Shown: positions 1 through 8,393 of the stretch, in pieces | How positions within the stretch are numbered: the first letter of the stretch is position 1 | Layout of the letters: every line of letters begins with the position of its first letter | Origin: SZAS-18 sp038322235 | Lineage (GTDB): Bacteria; Verrucomicrobiota; Verrucomicrobiia; Chthoniobacterales; SZAS-18 | Direction of reading: 5' to 3' | Length of the DNA: 64,000 bases | Assembly (NCBI GenBank): GCA_038322235.1 | Contig: JBBQFQ010000016.1 | Span: forward strand, 23,353 to 87,352 | Translations under genes and position numbers: made by a program | Notes under the pieces: model-generated | What the model saw: the letters and a program-made list of their open reading frames with translations, nothing else | What the model was told of the DNA's origin: nothing | Database searches by the model: none

Positions 1-2
1 CC

Positions 3-980
3 TCAGACGTCCTTCCCCTTCAACTCCCCCTGCGCCGTCGCGCCGCCGCGGACGATGCAGTTGCGGAGGTGAGCGCCGGGCGCCACGACCGCCTTTGGCC
101 AGAGAATGGAATCTTCGACGATCGCGCCCGCGCCCACGACCGCATCATCCGCCACCGCGCAAACGCCGCGGAACTCGACGCCCGCCGCGATGTGCGCGCG
201 CGGGGAAATCCAGTTCCGCCACGCCGGATCGGGCGCGCCGTAGCGCGGAAACCGCGGCGGATTCTCGGCCGCAATCTCCTGGTGCGCGGTGACGTATTCC
301 TTCCGGCTGCCGAGGTCGCGCCAGTCGCCCTCGTCGAGCACGATCCCACCAATCCTCCGACTCTCCCGGATCAGATCGATGAGCACAGGGATGATGGAAA
401 GTTTCGTCCCCGCCGGGATGTAGTCGAGAATGCGATGGGAGAGCAGGTAGATGCCGGTGAAGACATGCTCGTGCGGGCAGCCGAGCTCGAAGCGATTCCG
501 GATGTCCAGCACCTGTTGCGACGCCGCGTCGAAAGCGACGTGCTTGGGGCCTCCCGAGGAGCGAAGCACCATCGTCGCGATGTGACCCGAAGAGTGGTGC
601 GCCGCGATGGCCGCGCCCAGCGGCAGGTCGGTGAGGATGTCGCCGTTGTAGACGAGCAGCGGTCGGTCGGCGGGCCAGAGGTCTTCGATGTTCTTGATCC
701 CCCCACCCGTCTCGAGCAGCACCGGCTCATGGCGGAATTGGAGCGGTCGATTCCGATACGTCCCCTCGGGAAAAGCCTCCGTGTATCGCTCCGGGAGGTG
801 GTGCGTATTGACGATGAAGGAGTCCGCCCCGGCCTCGGCGATCAGATGGTCAAACGCGAAGGTGATCAGAGGCTTCGGCCCGACCGGCACGAGGGGCTTC
901 GGCAACTGATCGGTGAGCGGACGGAGCCGCGTCCCGAGCCCGGCGCCGAGGATGAAGCAGGACACCGCGGGCAGCGGCAT
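3..980 (-). CDS. Sugar-1-phosphate nucleotidyltransferase (NDP-sugar pyrophosphorylase)
   Basis: A 325-residue protein that should transfer an NMP from NTP to a sugar 1-phosphate, a cytoplasmic step in making activated sugars for cell-surface glycans or peptidoglycan recycling. The N-terminus carries the family signature GAGLGTRLRPLT...PKPL (residues 12-30), followed by an ETGGG segment near 90-94 and YNGD with the probable metal-binding Asp at 114. The last 70 residues have Gly/Ala/Val periodicity like a left-handed beta-helix. It resembles mannose-1-phosphate guanylyltransferase and MurU-type enzymes, but the sugar and nucleotide cannot be read from sequence. I chose the ATG at 980 because homology begins just after it; an open frame extends upstream to 1169 but is low in family features. 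It is divergent from the M13 peptidase gene, with about 190 bases between them. Confidence 0.85.
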   Translation of the reverse strand: MPLPAVSCFILGAGLGTRLRPLTDQLPKPLVPVGPKPLITFAFDHLIAEAGADSFIVNTHHLPERYTEAFPEGTYRNRPLQFRHEPVLLETGGGIKNIEDLWPADRPLLVYNGDILTDLPLGAAIAAHHSSGHIATMVLRSSGGPKHVAFDAASQQVLDIRNRFELGCPHEHVFTGIYLLSHRILDYIPAGTKLSIIPVLIDLIRESRRIGGIVLDEGDWRDLGSRKEYVTAHQEIAAENPPRFPRYGAPDPAWRNWISPRAHIAAGVEFRGVCAVADDAVVGAGAIVEDSILWPKAVVAPGAHLRNCIVRGGATAQGELKGKDV

Positions 981-1167
981 CGAATTCGGAGCGGGGGCGG
1001 GTGCGTCAGCGGGAGGAATCACAGCTGGATCATCGGTCCTTCGCGGGCGTTCGTCATGCGGCGCGGCGACGATTCCCTCCGCGCCAAAGGAACAGCAGCG
1101 GCATTCCCTCGGCGGCGTCCCGCCCTCGCCTCCCCGGCGGAATGGTGGTTCATTCCCCGCCTTCCCC

Positions 1168-3231
1168 ATGAATCTCCGCTTTCTTCCCTGCCTGCGCTTC
1201 GGGTTCTATCTGCCCGTGGTCGCCGGACTCGCCGCGCTCTCTCCGCTGCTCCCCGCCGCCGACGCTCCGCGCCCGGTCGAGCCTTCGTTCTTCGATCCGA
1301 AGATCAAGGCAGCCGACAATTTTTTCCAGTTCACTAACGCCGGTTGGTTCCAGCGGGCGATCATCCCGGGCGATCGGACGCAGTTCGGCGTGGATGAGGA
1401 AGTGCAGGAGCGCAACGAGATCGTTCTGCGGGAACTCGCCGAGGACTGCGCGAGGACCCCCGGCGCAGCCGGCGGAGTGCGCCAGAAGGTCGGAGACTTT
1501 TACAGCTCAGGCATGGATGAAGCCACGATCAATGCCGAAGGGACCAAGCCACTGGCGCCGCAGTTCGCGCTCATTCAAAAGGTGACCGACGCGCACTCGC
1601 TGGCCACGACCGTCGGGACGCTTCACGCGCAGGGGCTCGGCGCGCTCTTCGACGTCTCGGGAGAACTCGACGAAAAAGACAGCCGCGCCCAAATCGCCTG
1701 GCTGGCGCAAGGCGGTCTCGGGCTGCCGAGCAACGAGTATTATCTCAAGGACGACGCAAAATCGAAGGAGTTCCGCACGCAGTATGAGCGCCACGTCGCG
1801 ATCATGTTCCTCCTACACGGAAGCACGCCCGCCGAGGCCGCCGCGGCAGCGGCGACCGTCCTGCGGGTGGAGACCGTCCTTGCGAAATCCTCGAAGACCC
1901 CAGTCGACCTGCGCGATCCGGAGGAAAACTACCATCGGGTACTTTTTGTGGGACTGGAAAAGCTGAGCCCGGGCTTTGACTGGAAGGCGTATTTCGAAGC
2001 CCTGGGCGTGCGCGAACCGGGGCCGGTCGACGTCTGCCAGACCGAATTCTTCATCAACCTGGGGAAGATCGCCACGGAGATCCCGGCCTCCGATTGGAAG
2101 TCCTATCTCACGTGGCAGGTGCTCCACGGAACCGCGCCGGCGCTGAGCACGGAATTCGTGAACGAGGACTTCCGTTTCTTCGGCACGGCCCTGCGCGGCG
2201 TGAAGGAATTGAAGCCGCGCTGGAAGCGCGTGCTCGATGGGGTCGACGGCGCAATCGGCGAGGCCCTCGGCCAGATTTACGTGGAGAAATATTTCCCGCC
2301 CGCCGCGAAGCAGCGCGTGCTCGCGATGGTCGAAGACATCAAGGCGGCGCTGAAGGCCCGGCTCGAACAGATCGACTGGATGGGACCCGAGACGCGCGCC
2401 TCCGCGGTGAAGAAGCTCGCGGCGATCACGGTGAAGATCGGCTACCCGGAAAAATGGCGCGACTACTCGACCCTCACGATGACGCGCCGGGCCCACGTTC
2501 TCAACGTGATGGCCGGACGCGCGTTCGAGCTGCGTCGGCGACTCGCGCGCATCGGCCAGCCCGTCGACCGCACCGAGTGGGAAATGTCGCCTCCCACGAT
2601 CAACGCGTACTACAGTCCGAACCGGAATGAGATCGTCTTCCCGGCCGGCATTCTGCAGACGCCCTACTTCGATCCGCAGGCGGATGACGCGTCAAACTAC
2701 GGCAGCATCGGGGCGGTGATCGGGCACGAGATCACCCACGGGTTCGACGACCAGGGCCGCCAGTACGACGCCGCGGGAAATCTCAAGAACTGGTGGACGG
2801 ACGATGACCTGAAGCGCTTCGAGGAGCGGAGCGGAAAGATCGTGAGCCAGTTCGACGCCTACGAGATCGAGCCCGGCGTGCACGTGAACGGCAAGCTCAC
2901 CGCGGGGGAGAACATTGCCGATCTCGGCGGCGTCAAAATCGCGTACGCCGCCTGGCAGCGCGCCCTCGCCCGCCTGCCCGCGAGGGATCGGGAAAAGAAG
3001 GTGGACGGGCTCACTCCTGAACAGCGGTTCTTCGTGGCCTACTCGCAGAGCTGGCGCGAGAAGACGCGCCTGGAAGCGCTGCGGCTGATGGTGAAGACAA
3101 ATCCCCACAGCCCCGTCGAATTTCGGGTCAATGGACCGCTCTCGAATCTCCCCGAGTTCGCCCGGGCCTTCGGCCTCCCCGCCGGCAGCCCGATGGCTCG
3201 GAAGGACGGGGAACGGATCGATATTTGGTGA
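1168..3231 (+). CDS. Exported M13-family zinc metallopeptidase (neprilysin/PepO-like)
   Basis: A 687-residue zinc endopeptidase expected to cleave short peptides outside the cytoplasm. The ATG at 1168 opens a hydrophobic signal peptide (MNLRFLPCLRFGFYLPVV...) ending near an Ala-rich site at about residue 30. The mature part starts with the M13 pattern DNFFQFTNAGW. The catalytic region has NAYYSPNRNEIVFPAGILQ, then the zinc motif HEITHGFD with the two His at 520 and 524, and GENIADLGG supplying the third ligand Glu581 and Asp585. Length and motif order are normal for M13. It stands alone: its 3' end faces the alcohol dehydrogenase gene 39 bases away. Confidence 0.95.
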   Translation: MNLRFLPCLRFGFYLPVVAGLAALSPLLPAADAPRPVEPSFFDPKIKAADNFFQFTNAGWFQRAIIPGDRTQFGVDEEVQERNEIVLRELAEDCARTPGAAGGVRQKVGDFYSSGMDEATINAEGTKPLAPQFALIQKVTDAHSLATTVGTLHAQGLGALFDVSGELDEKDSRAQIAWLAQGGLGLPSNEYYLKDDAKSKEFRTQYERHVAIMFLLHGSTPAEAAAAAATVLRVETVLAKSSKTPVDLRDPEENYHRVLFVGLEKLSPGFDWKAYFEALGVREPGPVDVCQTEFFINLGKIATEIPASDWKSYLTWQVLHGTAPALSTEFVNEDFRFFGTALRGVKELKPRWKRVLDGVDGAIGEALGQIYVEKYFPPAAKQRVLAMVEDIKAALKARLEQIDWMGPETRASAVKKLAAITVKIGYPEKWRDYSTLTMTRRAHVLNVMAGRAFELRRRLARIGQPVDRTEWEMSPPTINAYYSPNRNEIVFPAGILQTPYFDPQADDASNYGSIGAVIGHEITHGFDDQGRQYDAAGNLKNWWTDDDLKRFEERSGKIVSQFDAYEIEPGVHVNGKLTAGENIADLGGVKIAYAAWQRALARLPARDREKKVDGLTPEQRFFVAYSQSWREKTRLEALRLMVKTNPHSPVEFRVNGPLSNLPEFARAFGLPAGSPMARKDGERIDIW

Positions 3232-3270
3232 AGGCTCTCCGCGCCGACGTCCGGCACAGAGGAGAACCGC

Positions 3271-4281
3271 TCAAAGATCATTCTGCAGGACCACGCGATA
3301 GCGCGCGTGGCCGCTGCGGAGGCGCGCGAGCGCTTCGTTGATCTTCGACATCGGGAACAGCTCCGTGACGGGCGCGATCTCGTGACGGGCGCAAAACTCG
3401 AGCATCGTCTCGACCGTCGCCGGGCTGCCGAGGGGCGAACTCGAGAATGACTTCTGCCCCGTCAGCATGGGGAAGACCGGCAGGCCAACGGGTTCGGCGC
3501 CCGCTGCGATCGTGTGCAGCCGCCCCTTCGGCGCGAGGACTCCGATGAGCGCGTTCCAGTCGAGCGGTGCGCTCACGGTGGAAAGAATGAAGTTCAGCGA
3601 GCCCCGGATTTTCTTCAGAGCAGCGGCGTCACGCGTGTTCACGACTTGATGCGCGCCCAGGCTGATCGCTTCGTCGCGCTTGTTGTCGCTCGTGGTAAAC
3701 GCAGAGACCTCGCAGCCCCAAGCATGGAGGAACTTCAACGCCAGGTGGCCGAGCCCTCCGATACCGATCACGCCGACACGGTCCGTCGGCTTGATGCCGA
3801 ATTGGACGATCGGATTGAACACCGTGACCCCTCCGCAGAAAAGCGGACCTGACTTCGCCAGATCGAGCGCCTCGGGGACCGGCGTCGCCCAAGCCCAGTG
3901 ACAACGCACGCGCTGGGCGAACCCGCCGTGGCGGCCGATGATCGTTCCCTCGACCGTCCGACAGAGATTGTGATCCCCGGAGAGGCATTCATGACAGCAC
4001 ATGCAGCTCTGCGAATACCAGCCGAGACCCACGGTCCGCCCGACGCTGACGCGCTTCGCATTTCCGCCCACCGCCGCGACCTTTCCCACCACTTCATGAC
4101 CCGCGACGAGCGGGTAACGGGAGAATCCCCAGTCGTTGTCGAGCATCGCGAGATCCGAGTGGCAGATGCCACAGTAGGAGACCTCGATCTCGACTTCTTC
4201 CGCTCCCAGCGGGCCGAATTCGAGTTCGATGGGCTGGAGATCGCTCTTGGGTTTTTCGGCGGCAAAGGCTTGGAATTTCAT
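3271..4281 (-). CDS. Zinc-dependent alcohol dehydrogenase (CAD/YahK type)
   Basis: A 336-residue medium-chain NAD(P)-dependent alcohol/aldehyde oxidoreductase. Catalytic zinc ligands are visible in CGICHSD (Cys40) and GHEVVG (His62, Glu63). The structural-zinc cluster has the spacing C-x2-C-x2-C-x7-C at Cys93, 96, 99 and 107. A Rossmann motif GIGGLGHLALKF binds the nucleotide. The layout fits the cinnamyl-alcohol-dehydrogenase-like subgroup that usually uses NADPH with broad aldehyde specificity. I chose the ATG at 4281 because MKFQAFAA matches the usual N-terminus; the frame is open up to 4359. It runs convergently to the M13 peptidase and is divergent from the 3D-domain lipoprotein. No regulator or pathway partner is adjacent. 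Confidence 0.93.
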   Translation of the reverse strand: MKFQAFAAEKPKSDLQPIELEFGPLGAEEVEIEVSYCGICHSDLAMLDNDWGFSRYPLVAGHEVVGKVAAVGGNAKRVSVGRTVGLGWYSQSCMCCHECLSGDHNLCRTVEGTIIGRHGGFAQRVRCHWAWATPVPEALDLAKSGPLFCGGVTVFNPIVQFGIKPTDRVGVIGIGGLGHLALKFLHAWGCEVSAFTTSDNKRDEAISLGAHQVVNTRDAAALKKIRGSLNFILSTVSAPLDWNALIGVLAPKGRLHTIAAGAEPVGLPVFPMLTGQKSFSSSPLGSPATVETMLEFCARHEIAPVTELFPMSKINEALARLRSGHARYRVVLQNDL

Positions 4282-4419
4282 GGGAAGAAAGGGAGGTGTG
4301 AGCATGAAAACCGCGCTCCGCGGAGTCGAGGCGATCTTTCCGGAATACGCGTCACCCAACCGGACGCTTCCGGCTCCATCGTTCTTGCGCGACGCGCGAC
4401 GCCCGATTCATTGCCGGGC

Positions 4420-5142
4420 ATGCGAACCCCATGCGCTGGTCTTCTCGTTATCGCGGCGGCGCTTCTCTCCGCTTGCGCCGGACAGCGCCCGCTTCCGGCC
4501 TACGAACACCCCATCGCCCGGACCCCGGTCCAGAGCGTGCGCACGACTGCCTACACGCACACCGAATCCGACCACGTCGCCTACGGCAACCGGAATGCGC
4601 TCGGCGGCACGCTCCGCGCCGCCGGATCACCGGGCGGCGCCTCCTTTGTCCGGAACGAGTCGCCCGACGCGGCGATCCGCACCGCGGACAATCCCGCCCC
4701 GCCGCCCTCGCTGGACTCGGATCAGGCGCGACGCGTCGCCTTTCTCGAAACTCGCGGCGGTCCGATCCCCGTCGCGCGCGCGATTCGCGTTTCGAACCCA
4801 GCCCTCGCGCCGATCGCCCGTCCGCCGGTGTTTGGCAGCGCCGCGGCGGACTGGTCGCGCTGGCCGGTCGGGACCGAGTTCCGCCTCATCGCGACCGGGC
4901 AGTGCTACCGCGTGGATGACTACGGCTTCGCGCTCTCCGGCCGGAATACCATCGACCTCTATCAGGCGACGACCGGGGAGATGAACACCTGGGGCGTGCG
5001 GACCGAGCAAATCGAGATCCTCCGGTGGGGCGATGATGAGGAAAGTCTGCGCGTGCTGCGCCCGCGCCAGAGCTATCGCCACATCCGGCGGATGGTGCTC
5101 GAACTGGAGGGCAAACCCCGGGCGGCGGCCGCGATCAAATAG
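4420..5142 (+). CDS. 3D-domain lipoprotein
   Basis: A 240-residue protein with a lipoprotein signal (MRTPCAGLLVIAAALLSACA; lipobox LSAC, Cys19). It contains a split 3D domain, named for three Asp residues and related to the double-psi barrel of lytic transglycosylase MltA. The first part is TTAYTHTESDH near residue 42; the C-terminal part is YRVDDYGFALSGRNTIDLY near 163-181, where the usual DTGG is replaced by DDYG. The middle is low-complexity and proline-rich. A cell-wall role in the envelope is likely, but catalysis is uncertain because a key Asp is not obvious. The end overlaps the convergent HAD phosphatase gene by 8 bases. Confidence 0.75.
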   Translation: MRTPCAGLLVIAAALLSACAGQRPLPAYEHPIARTPVQSVRTTAYTHTESDHVAYGNRNALGGTLRAAGSPGGASFVRNESPDAAIRTADNPAPPPSLDSDQARRVAFLETRGGPIPVARAIRVSNPALAPIARPPVFGSAAADWSRWPVGTEFRLIATGQCYRVDDYGFALSGRNTIDLYQATTGEMNTWGVRTEQIEILRWGDDEESLRVLRPRQSYRHIRRMVLELEGKPRAAAAIK

Positions 5143-5740
5143 TCGCGGCCCACTCGCGAAACTCCTTCTCGAAGGCGGCGTGGGTGCGGTGATCGTATTG
5201 CACCGCCGCAAATCCAAGGCGGCGGGCGGTCTCCACGTTTGGAGCAAGATCGTCGACGTAGAGCGTCTTCGGCGGCTCGAGTCGGAAGCGGTCGATCGCG
5301 ACCCGAAAGATCGCCTCGTCGGGCTTCATCAAGCGCTCCTCATGCGAGTAGACGGCGCCATGGAACCGGGAGAAAATCGGATAATTCGCCGTGAACGAAG
5401 CAACGTGGAGATCGTTCGTGTTCGAGAGCAGGTAGAGCGGAATTCGTTCCGCAGCTCGCGCTGCGATGAATGCGTCCATCGCCGGATTCGGGGTGAAGAT
5501 GTCGTTCCAGATTCGCGCGAACTCCGCGTCATCGCCGGCAAACCCGATGCCCGGGCGCGCCGCCGCCAGGAAGCCGGCGCGGTCGACTCCCCCGCTCTCA
5601 TAGCGCAGTTTCAGGCGCTGAAACGCGTCCCACGCGGCTGGTTCCTGTGCCGCCGAGCGCGCCCGCAGTCGCTCGATCGCCGGAGCGAGGTCGAACGGAA
5701 GAATGACGTTGCCGATGTCGAAGAGGATTGCCTCGATCAT
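5135..5740 (-). CDS. HAD-superfamily phosphatase
   Basis: A 201-residue haloacid-dehalogenase-like hydrolase, probably a small-molecule phosphatase. Motif I is FDIGNV: the first Asp (residue 8) is the nucleophile and the usual second Asp is Asn. Motif II is LLSNTND, motif III the Lys in MKPDEAIF, and motif IV is LYVDD near residue 170. This layout (IGNV, LSNT, KPD, VDD) matches the YihX/glucose-1-phosphatase-like branch. The gene is translationally coupled to the upstream sulfotransferase gene by a 4-base ATGA overlap. The substrate cannot be told from sequence. Confidence 0.9.
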   Translation of the reverse strand: MIEAILFDIGNVILPFDLAPAIERLRARSAAQEPAAWDAFQRLKLRYESGGVDRAGFLAAARPGIGFAGDDAEFARIWNDIFTPNPAMDAFIAARAAERIPLYLLSNTNDLHVASFTANYPIFSRFHGAVYSHEERLMKPDEAIFRVAIDRFRLEPPKTLYVDDLAPNVETARRLGFAAVQYDHRTHAAFEKEFREWAATI

Positions 5741-6387
5741 GCCACCGGGCCGCGACTCCGGTACAGCTCCGGATGCACCGCCGCGGCCATTCGCGCGAGC
5801 GTCACCTCATCGGGGTCGGCCCGGCCGGCAAATTCCGCGATCCGCCGCACCCAGTCCCCGGGCTGCGCCACGAGGGAGGGATAGTCGATCTCCAGAACCT
5901 CAAAATTTGCTGAGACCCGGAGATGTTCGAACGTCCAGTCCAAGTGCGACCGGAGGCGCCTGGTCATGGCCGAACGTTCCTCCTCAGGCACGGCGGCGTC
6001 CTCGGCCTTGTGGCGGCGGCGGGCGATGACCTTGAACTGCGACTCGACGATCTCCTCGATCGGGCGATGCATGAAAATCACCCGGTACCGATGGCGGTTT
6101 GGCAGGAGCGTCAGCAGCGTCGAGGTGATCTTGACCACTTTCCCCTCGGCGTCGCGAATGATGTCCGGCTTCCCCCGGAGATGCTTGGTGCCCTCCCACT
6201 CGAAGTAGCCCAGCGGATTGTCCGCGTCCGGCGGCCGGTCTTCATCCTGCAGCAGATGCCATCCCCCCGCGCCGAGGATCTGCATCATCAGAGAGGTACC
6301 GGAACGAGCGACTCCGGAGACGAGGAGAAACTCAATCGAGCGCTTGATGTTGGGGGTGCAGTGCTCCGGAATGACGGGTTGGCTCAT
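5737..6387 (-). CDS. Sulfotransferase-family protein
   Basis: A 216-residue P-loop protein of the PAPS-dependent sulfotransferase superfamily. The 5'-phosphosulfate binding loop is VSGVARSGTSLMM (residues 24-35). A second block, RYRVIFMHRPIEEIVESQ, corresponds to the 3'-phosphate-binding region with its Arg. The C-terminal EVLEIDYPSLVAQP is also typical of the family. It is shorter than most carbohydrate sulfotransferases and has no signal peptide or membrane segment, so it is probably cytoplasmic and acts on an unknown acceptor. It overlaps the downstream HAD phosphatase by 4 bases, so the two are co-translated; the phosphatase might act on the PAP by-product or on the same metabolite, which is only a guess. 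Confidence 0.82.
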   Translation of the reverse strand: MSQPVIPEHCTPNIKRSIEFLLVSGVARSGTSLMMQILGAGGWHLLQDEDRPPDADNPLGYFEWEGTKHLRGKPDIIRDAEGKVVKITSTLLTLLPNRHRYRVIFMHRPIEEIVESQFKVIARRRHKAEDAAVPEEERSAMTRRLRSHLDWTFEHLRVSANFEVLEIDYPSLVAQPGDWVRRIAEFAGRADPDEVTLARMAAAVHPELYRSRGPVA

Positions 6388-6459
6388 GGGGTCAGGGGAG
6401 CAAGGCGGCGCCGGCGGGGGTCTCGGGGCAGCAAAAGAGCTCAGTTAGGGGTGTCAGAT

Positions 6460-6504
6460 AGCTGTTCCGCCGCGGATGGTCAATTCCTCCGGGCGGAAAC
6501 AGCT
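6460..6504. other. Inverted repeat between peptide deformylase and sulfotransferase genes
   Basis: The arms are agctgttccgcc (6460-6471) and ggcggaaacagct (6492-6504), complementary over 12 bases with one extra A and a 20-base loop. It lies just past the peptide deformylase stop codon, so as RNA it could stabilise that 3' end or act as a terminator. No T-run follows on the minus strand, so a classical intrinsic terminator is not shown. Confidence 0.4.
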
Positions 6505-6512
6505 TCAGCCGC

Positions 6513-7067
6513 TCAGACGTACTCCCGAAGCATCCGTTTCAGGCGCCCGCTCAGACTGGCGCGGCTGGCCGAGTTCATTCGGTCGATGAAGAGGATGCCG
6601 TTGAGGTGGTCGACCTCGTGCTGGATGCAGCGGGCAAGCATGCCGCGGGCTTCGAACTCGAACGAGGTTCCGTCGAGGAGCCCGGCTTTGACGAGAACTC
6701 GGGTCGCCCGCGCCACGCTCCCGTGCAGATCCGGGAAACTGAGGCAGCCCTCGCTGGCGATGTCACGTTCCGGCAAAAGCGTCACCTCAGGATTCAGGAG
6801 GGTCAGCGGCATCAGCGCGCCGAGATCCTGCTCCACCCCGTGCACCAACAGGGCGCTGGGGCGATCCTTGAGCACCGGAACGATGTCGATCACCGTCAAC
6901 TGCACCGCCTGCCCGACCTGTTGCGCCGCGAGACCCACCCCATGCTCGGCCCGCATCGTCTCGATCATCGATGCCGCCAGGTTGCGGATCTCAGCGGTGA
7001 TCGCTTCAATGCGGCGGCCTTTCTGGCGCAGAATGGGGGCTGGATAGGGAACGACAGGCAGGATCAT
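6513..7067 (-). CDS. def: Peptide deformylase
   Basis: A 184-residue metalloenzyme that removes the formyl group from nascent protein N-termini. All three family motifs are present: GVGLAAQQVG (43-52), EGCLSFP with metal ligand Cys108, and QHEVDH with ligands His150 and His154 and catalytic Glu151. The ATG at 7067 gives the usual MILPVVPYPAPILR start; an in-frame extension to 7139 does not match the family. No fmt neighbour is present. It lies downstream of, and on the same strand as, the exbD gene, about 95 bases away. Confidence 0.95.
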   Translation of the reverse strand: MILPVVPYPAPILRQKGRRIEAITAEIRNLAASMIETMRAEHGVGLAAQQVGQAVQLTVIDIVPVLKDRPSALLVHGVEQDLGALMPLTLLNPEVTLLPERDIASEGCLSFPDLHGSVARATRVLVKAGLLDGTSFEFEARGMLARCIQHEVDHLNGILFIDRMNSASRASLSGRLKRMLREYV

Positions 7068-7163
7068 GAGAGGGACTGGTGCCGACTCCGATAGTCGAAA
7101 TGCGGCGCCCTGCCAATCTCGCAGTGCTCGCTCGGGCACCGAGCCGTTTCGGACGTCGTCGCG

Positions 7164-7574
7164 CTACTTCTTTCCGTCATTCATCTGGGTGGGCAGATTC
7201 TCAATGCCGGCGCCCTTCAGCGTATCCAGAATCTTAATGACCGTTCCAAAGGGCGCCGCCTTGTCGGCCCGCATCACCACTTCACCGCCTTCCTTCTGGG
7301 CGGTCTTCAGCACTTCCGCCAGCTTTTCGAGCTCCACGAGCTGGGCGTCGACATAGCACTGCCCGTCGGGGGCGACGGTCAGGAGCGTGGGTTTTACCTT
7401 CGCGGCCGGGGCCAGCACCGAGGTCTTCGACTCCGGCAGCACGATCGTCACCTGCGGCGTCTGCGTCTTGAACGTGGTCGTGACGATGAAGAAGATCAGC
7501 AACACCGTGAGAATGTCCACGAGCGACACGATCGGAATCACCGGGCTGCTCCGGCGCTTTTGATAGAAGGCCAT
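7164..7574 (-). CDS. exbD: ExbD/TolR-family biopolymer transport protein
   Basis: A 136-residue inner-membrane protein of the proton channel that powers TonB (or Tol) systems. A short cytoplasmic N-terminus (MAFYQKRRSSP) leads to one membrane segment, PIVSLVDILTVLLIFFIVTT, carrying the conserved proton-relay Asp20. The periplasmic domain continues to the C-terminus and contains the typical 'V..D..A.....' pattern (VVMRADKAAPFGTVIKILD). It is the last gene of the tonB-exbB-exbD set and sits 30 bases after exbB. The gene name reflects this order; TolR is the alternative. Confidence 0.9.
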   Translation of the reverse strand: MAFYQKRRSSPVIPIVSLVDILTVLLIFFIVTTTFKTQTPQVTIVLPESKTSVLAPAAKVKPTLLTVAPDGQCYVDAQLVELEKLAEVLKTAQKEGGEVVMRADKAAPFGTVIKILDTLKGAGIENLPTQMNDGKK

Positions 7575-7604
7575 GGGAAGGGGAAATGGTCAGCGCCGGG
7601 CGCT

Positions 7605-8375
7605 TCAGCCATCCGTCGGAGTGGGCTGATAGGTCTCAAAGTACCGGCCTGAGCGGACCGCGGCCTCCGCCCCGACCGGACCGGTTTCAAAGGAAGGACG
7701 AGACGGGCGAACTGGCTGGTAGCACTTGCTGAGCAATTCCGTGATGATGGATTCCATCTCGGCCGCGAGGGATTCCACCCGGCGCTGGAGGAACGTGAAG
7801 GCCACGAGCGCGGGGATCGCGACGGTGAGTCCGAAGATCGTGGTGTTCAGCGCCTCGGCGATGCCGAGCGCCACTGTCAGCGTGTCCGCGGTGGAGGTGG
7901 CTCCCGTCCCGAGATTGCCAAAGACGCGCACCAGACCCGAGACGGCGCCGAGCAGACCAAGCATCGGCCCGATCCCGACAATCATCTCCAGAGCCGCGAG
8001 ACCGCTTTCCATTTTGGTGACCGCCACGCGGGCGGCAGCCTGCACGGCTTCAACGTTGTCCCCCTTCGCGTCGCGCAGATGGGAGAGGGCGACGCGGGCG
8101 ATGCGGGCGAGCGGAGCGGGATCACCGCCGACGAGCCGGGCCAGGGGCTCGGTGCTGTCCCCGGGATGGAAGCGGATGATCTCACTCTCCACGAAGTGCG
8201 GGATGATCATTTCGCGCCGGAGCGCGAGACCGCGAAGGATCATGAGCGTCACCGCCGCGAGAGAGCAGACCCCAATCGGGATCATGAAGAGACCGCCCTT
8301 CACAAAAAACTGCACGATGGACTGGAAGGGGCCCGCGGCGGCGGCGGCCTCGGTTGCGGCGGCGAGTAGATACAT
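7605..8375 (-). CDS. exbB: ExbB/TolQ/MotA-family proton channel protein
   Basis: A 256-residue inner-membrane protein. Membrane segments are visible near residues 25-50 (GGLFMIPIGVCSLAAVTLMIL), around 135-160 (GIGPMLGLLGAVSGLVRVF) and around 170-195 (ALNTTIFGLTVAIPALVAFTFL). The last two form the conserved MotA/TolQ/ExbB channel domain (GLLGTVxGM-like and T.xGLxVAIP). It should form a pentamer with ExbD and drive TonB. It lies 18 bases after the TonB-like gene. Confidence 0.9.
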   Translation of the reverse strand: MYLLAAATEAAAAAGPFQSIVQFFVKGGLFMIPIGVCSLAAVTLMILRGLALRREMIIPHFVESEIIRFHPGDSTEPLARLVGGDPAPLARIARVALSHLRDAKGDNVEAVQAAARVAVTKMESGLAALEMIVGIGPMLGLLGAVSGLVRVFGNLGTGATSTADTLTVALGIAEALNTTIFGLTVAIPALVAFTFLQRRVESLAAEMESIITELLSKCYQPVRPSRPSFETGPVGAEAAVRSGRYFETYQPTPTDG

Positions 8376-8393
8376 GCAGGAGCGGGGTTCGGA

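Noticed and set aside
3898..4419. N-terminal extension of the 3D-domain lipoprotein
   Set aside because: The extra frame is antisense to the alcohol dehydrogenase, and the lipoprotein signal starts only at 4420.
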